From Tubulanus polymorphus (lineage: Eukaryota; Nemertea; Palaeonemertea; Tubulaniformes; Tubulanidae): a stretch of 64,000 nt of DNA. A model generated the notes under the pieces. That model saw nothing but the letters and a program-made list of their open reading frames with translations, searched no databases and was not told the origin of the DNA. The DNA lies in assembly GCF_964204645.1 (NCBI RefSeq), contig NC_134026.1, positions 20,726,650 to 20,790,649 on the forward strand, in the 5' to 3' direction. Numbering within the stretch: position 1 is the first letter of the stretch; every line of letters starts with the position of its first letter. The translations under genes were made by a program, and so were the position numbers. Positions 61,097-64,000 of the stretch are shown piece by piece.

Positions 61097-61542
61097 AATT
61101 TAGTGAAAACATGGATGGTTGGGTTGTGAGATGGTAAATCATGTGTCAGTCAGTCAGAGGAAAATATCACATCATGTATTCACAATATCCATTTCTAAGT
61201 CCGAAACTCACTTGCCAGTCTATAGTGTTGGAGTATTTTCATGCTCCAAATAATGAGAAATGTATTAAAATCACTACATATACAAGTCAAAGACTAAAAC
61301 TCGTTCAGTCAAAGACTTAAGGTCGAGATAGAGAGGCAGGTTGCAATTCTGTGCGCTATGATTGCTTTAAGGTGTGGATAGGTCGACCGTGGTACAGGAT
61401 GCGGGTCTCTGGGAGAACCAGAGAGGACCAGAGATCGGTTGACATGAAGCTCTCTTGCAATATCAGTTGTAGCCAATAAGTTGCATATGATCCACTTTCC
61501 CCACTAGCGATCTGCCAGTTGCAACTGAATTAAGTTGAGATT
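61097..61542. other. Unassigned DNA between the 47-bp array and the next MITE
   Basis: No exon, RNA gene or repeat family recognised, except the direct repeat at 61511-61534 whose partner is at 61849-61872. Confidence 0.5.
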
Positions 61543-61781
61543 GCCATGGTACGAAACCCTGCCACAATAGACCAAGTGCGCAGCTACATGCGCTGCTTAG
61601 ATGATGTCATTATAAACCAATCAGAAATCCCGTTTTGTTTTAGCCTGGGTTTTCCCAATTTATAGTTCTTCCGTGAAATTGACCTCAGCGATTATACAAC
61701 CAGCAACCTGATTGGTGCTGCAAGTTTTCGTGCGGTAAAGCTGCGCACCCGGTCTAGTGTGGCAGGGGTTTGTGCCGTGGC
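61543..61781. mobile_element. MITE with GCCATGGTACGAAACCCTGCC ends
   Basis: GCCATGGTACGAAACCCTGC at the left is matched by the complement of GGCAGGGGTTTGTGCCGTGG at the right; the match continues through CTAGACC and GTGCGCAGCT. About 240 bp, no coding capacity. Direct repeats TCTGCCAGTTGCAACTGAAT (24 bp in full) flank it at 61511 and 61849. Confidence 0.75.
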
Positions 61782-62652
61782 TGAGTGTAGCGTTTGCATC
61801 AGGTTCGAATCCCTGCCGAGGGGAGGATGCGCTATTTAAGGGATCATCTCTGCCAGTTGCAACTGAATTAAGCTGCTCTTGTAACTGTTAGAGGACTATA
61901 GTAGGGTGCTGACAGTGCAGGCAATCTAGCTCCCATTCACCACCAGTTGCAACCAATTGCCTTTGTGATTGTGATGCAAGTCGACTGCCTTTAAAGTCTT
62001 GATATAAGCGTATTCAATTTTTTCATTAGGCTTAAACGTTTGACTCACACATGGTTTACTATTGGAATTTATTGTTGGAAGGGTTTTGTGTAGTGTAGTT
62101 TGGTAGCTACACGTTGTGATGTCAGTCACATGTCCACACATAAACACACAAAGAGATTCTGGAAGATTTCTTGTTCTAGAGATCTAGAGATGGAAAAATG
62201 TATAGCGTTTTTGTTTTAAATATTTCTGGAATAATTGTAGTTTGGCTTTAGTCATTAATCAACAGTTCAAAATCAAATACGTGCCTTTTTGATGATTATT
62301 TGGACGCAGCCATTTTGAACCTAGCTGTAATGAAGTATTGTATGGAGAAAAGCATTTCTCTCGAAATTCCAGCCAAAGATTTTTTCAATGCAGCGAGCGC
62401 CGGAGGCATAGAATACTCACCCTTATAATACCTGTAACTGTGATGCTACTACATTTCACATGATTTTCGAGTAGCAACTTTTTGAACTGAAAGAATATCG
62501 CTCAAATGCTTTCGGTGGTTAGAGGGCGTTTGTGCTGTTGAACGGAGACACAGTGAATGTTTTGAACAATGATGAGGAATGCTCTCGGCGTTTTTCTAAT
62601 CAGAAGACTTTATGTGCTTTATTTTGAAAAAGTACAGTTCTCGCGACAGAGT

Positions 62653-63006
62653 CAGGGATGAAAATCCTTCGACCATAGACGGATTTCCGACCTTTTCTAA
62701 CATTTTCTTTATTCCTGAGAACAGTGTAAATCACCTCAATCGCTTTAATCACCTAAATCGCGGGCGTCACATCGGAGCGCTCCGTAGTTAGGAGTGCTCC
62801 TTAAGACGGTTTTCGGCAGTTGTTAGCGCAACTGTGGAGTCGGAGAAACCAATATGGCATCTCATTCAAAAAGCGGCTCTAATTCAGGCCCAAACTATTA
62901 ACATTTTGACCAAAAGGAAGTAAGTTTTTTGGCTAAAAGTTACTGATTTTTGTTCCCCAAAAAAATTCTTTTTTTTTGAAAATATTTTCCGACTTTTTCA
63001 TCCCTG
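62653..63006. mobile_element. hAT-like MITE, CAGGGATGAAAA ends
   Basis: TCAGGGATGAAAA at the left and TTTTTCATCCCTGA at the right are inverted repeats, with GATTTCCGACC and TTTTCCGACTTTTT inside. CAGGG is the usual start of hAT elements, but I do not see an 8-bp duplication. Confidence 0.55.
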
Positions 63007-64000
63007 AGAGATTGTCTCTAATGATACTGACGCATCACCCCCTCCCCCAACAACTTGAAGAGAAATCTCTAGAAAGAAATCTTCCTTTTAACTTATTTGT
63101 CTGTTTATCTATTTTTTCGTGTGAATATGTCTGGGTGTGATGACACGGATGGTGATAGGATAGAACAGGAGTGATGGAGTAGGGTAATGGGGTAATGTTC
63201 GGGCTGGTGGAACGAAGGAGAACTGAATTTTGAAACCTCATGATTTCACAAAGAAATGTATTAATCTTTCAATTTCACGGCTTCTGGAAAGAGAACCTAA
63301 ACGAAATAGAAAAATTGAGTTATATTTCTGACAAACTGCTTCATTCGATTTCACTATCACGATTATTCGGGTTTGTGTTAAAGCGCCTCCAGGTGGCGCA
63401 CTGATCAAACGATGGATTGGTTCACTTGCAGATCGACCCGATTATTTCTCACATCCAGATTCAAATCTTTGTCATCGGGAGTTTTTTTAAATCAGGATTG
63501 AATGCAGGACTCAACTAGTGACGTAACAAGTGTGAACAATTCCGCACCGGTCCGGTCCTGTGGGTTCATACACAGGGTCTATAGGATGCTGTATTACCGT
63601 GGGTCACTACAATCAGCGATGCGTGTCGGTTATTTGGTTATCGTCATGTGTAACAATTTCAACCGTTAATACCCTTTGATAAACTATGAGATATTTGGAT
63701 ATCTAAGGATTTCACAATTTGGCAAACTTGTGAAATCCTCCGGAGTCAGAAACTTTTGGCTTTTCAATAGATTCTGAATGGACGAAATCTGAACTATTGC
63801 GGAAAAGATGAGAAAATTGAGACAAATTACGGACACATTTCTCATATAGATAGCTGTAAAGATTCACCTATGTAAAGTTCACGAGTAGTTGGAGTTGGAG
63901 TTGGAGCTGGAGTGACACAAGTATTTTATTCAGTGCAAGCGCGTGCAGAAAAGCCCATCATTTCGAGTGATGGGTATTTTTGAAATTGGTTTCTCTCAAA
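63007..64000. other. Right edge, no gene recognised
   Basis: AT-rich, with a short GGAGTT microsatellite at about 63893-63914. The minus-strand frame at 63241-63035 has no resemblance to a known family. Confidence 0.5.

Noticed and set aside
1-64000. tRNA, rRNA or known small RNA genes
   Set aside because: No cloverleaf with A and B boxes or conserved rRNA core was noticed on reading. A covariance-model scan was not possible, so short ones could be missed.

Overview
This is invertebrate animal nuclear DNA. Every gene is split into many short exons with consensus GT/AG introns, and the intergenic and intronic DNA is AT-rich and full of short inverted-repeat transposons and non-LTR retrotransposon fragments. 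A marine lophotrochozoan such as a mollusc is plausible from gene content and repeat style, but I cannot fix the species. No CRISPR array, operon or prokaryotic feature was seen. I rebuilt five gene models by joining exons whose phases match. Full coding sums are divisible by three for KNDC1, WDR6 and both von Willebrand A genes. Layout, left to right: (1) 715-8116, minus strand, 5' part of SPATA1; the 3' part lies off the left edge. (2) 8117-11469, a 3.35-kb head-to-head spacer holding a 1-kb foldback element built from TCGA-centred palindromes. (3) 11470-32566, plus strand, a complete 26-exon KNDC1 (very-KIND) gene of 2418 codons: two KIND domains, a long disordered middle, RasGEF_N and RasGEF. 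(4) 32567-34879, spacer with two MITEs. (5) 34880-37700 and 38817-41339, minus strand, tandem duplicates encoding small secreted proteins with a von Willebrand A domain and a cysteine-rich VWC-like tail. (6) 42122-51705, minus strand, a complete 19-exon WDR6 gene of 1080 codons; six of its introns carry MITEs. (7) 51706-64000, about 12 kb dominated by repeats: a 1.9-kb palindrome-ended element with a 190-bp tandem array, two unrelated 64-bp minisatellites, LINE 3' ends, a 47-bp array and MITEs. One weak candidate exon and one weak candidate promoter are the only gene signals there. The genes do not form a pathway. KNDC1 is expected to be a Ras exchange factor linked to the cytoskeleton, WDR6 a partner of the FTSJ1-type tRNA 2'-O-methyltransferase, SPATA1 a sperm/cilium-associated protein of unclear function, and the vWA pair extracellular matrix or secreted adhesion proteins. 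The least explained material is the repeat fraction.
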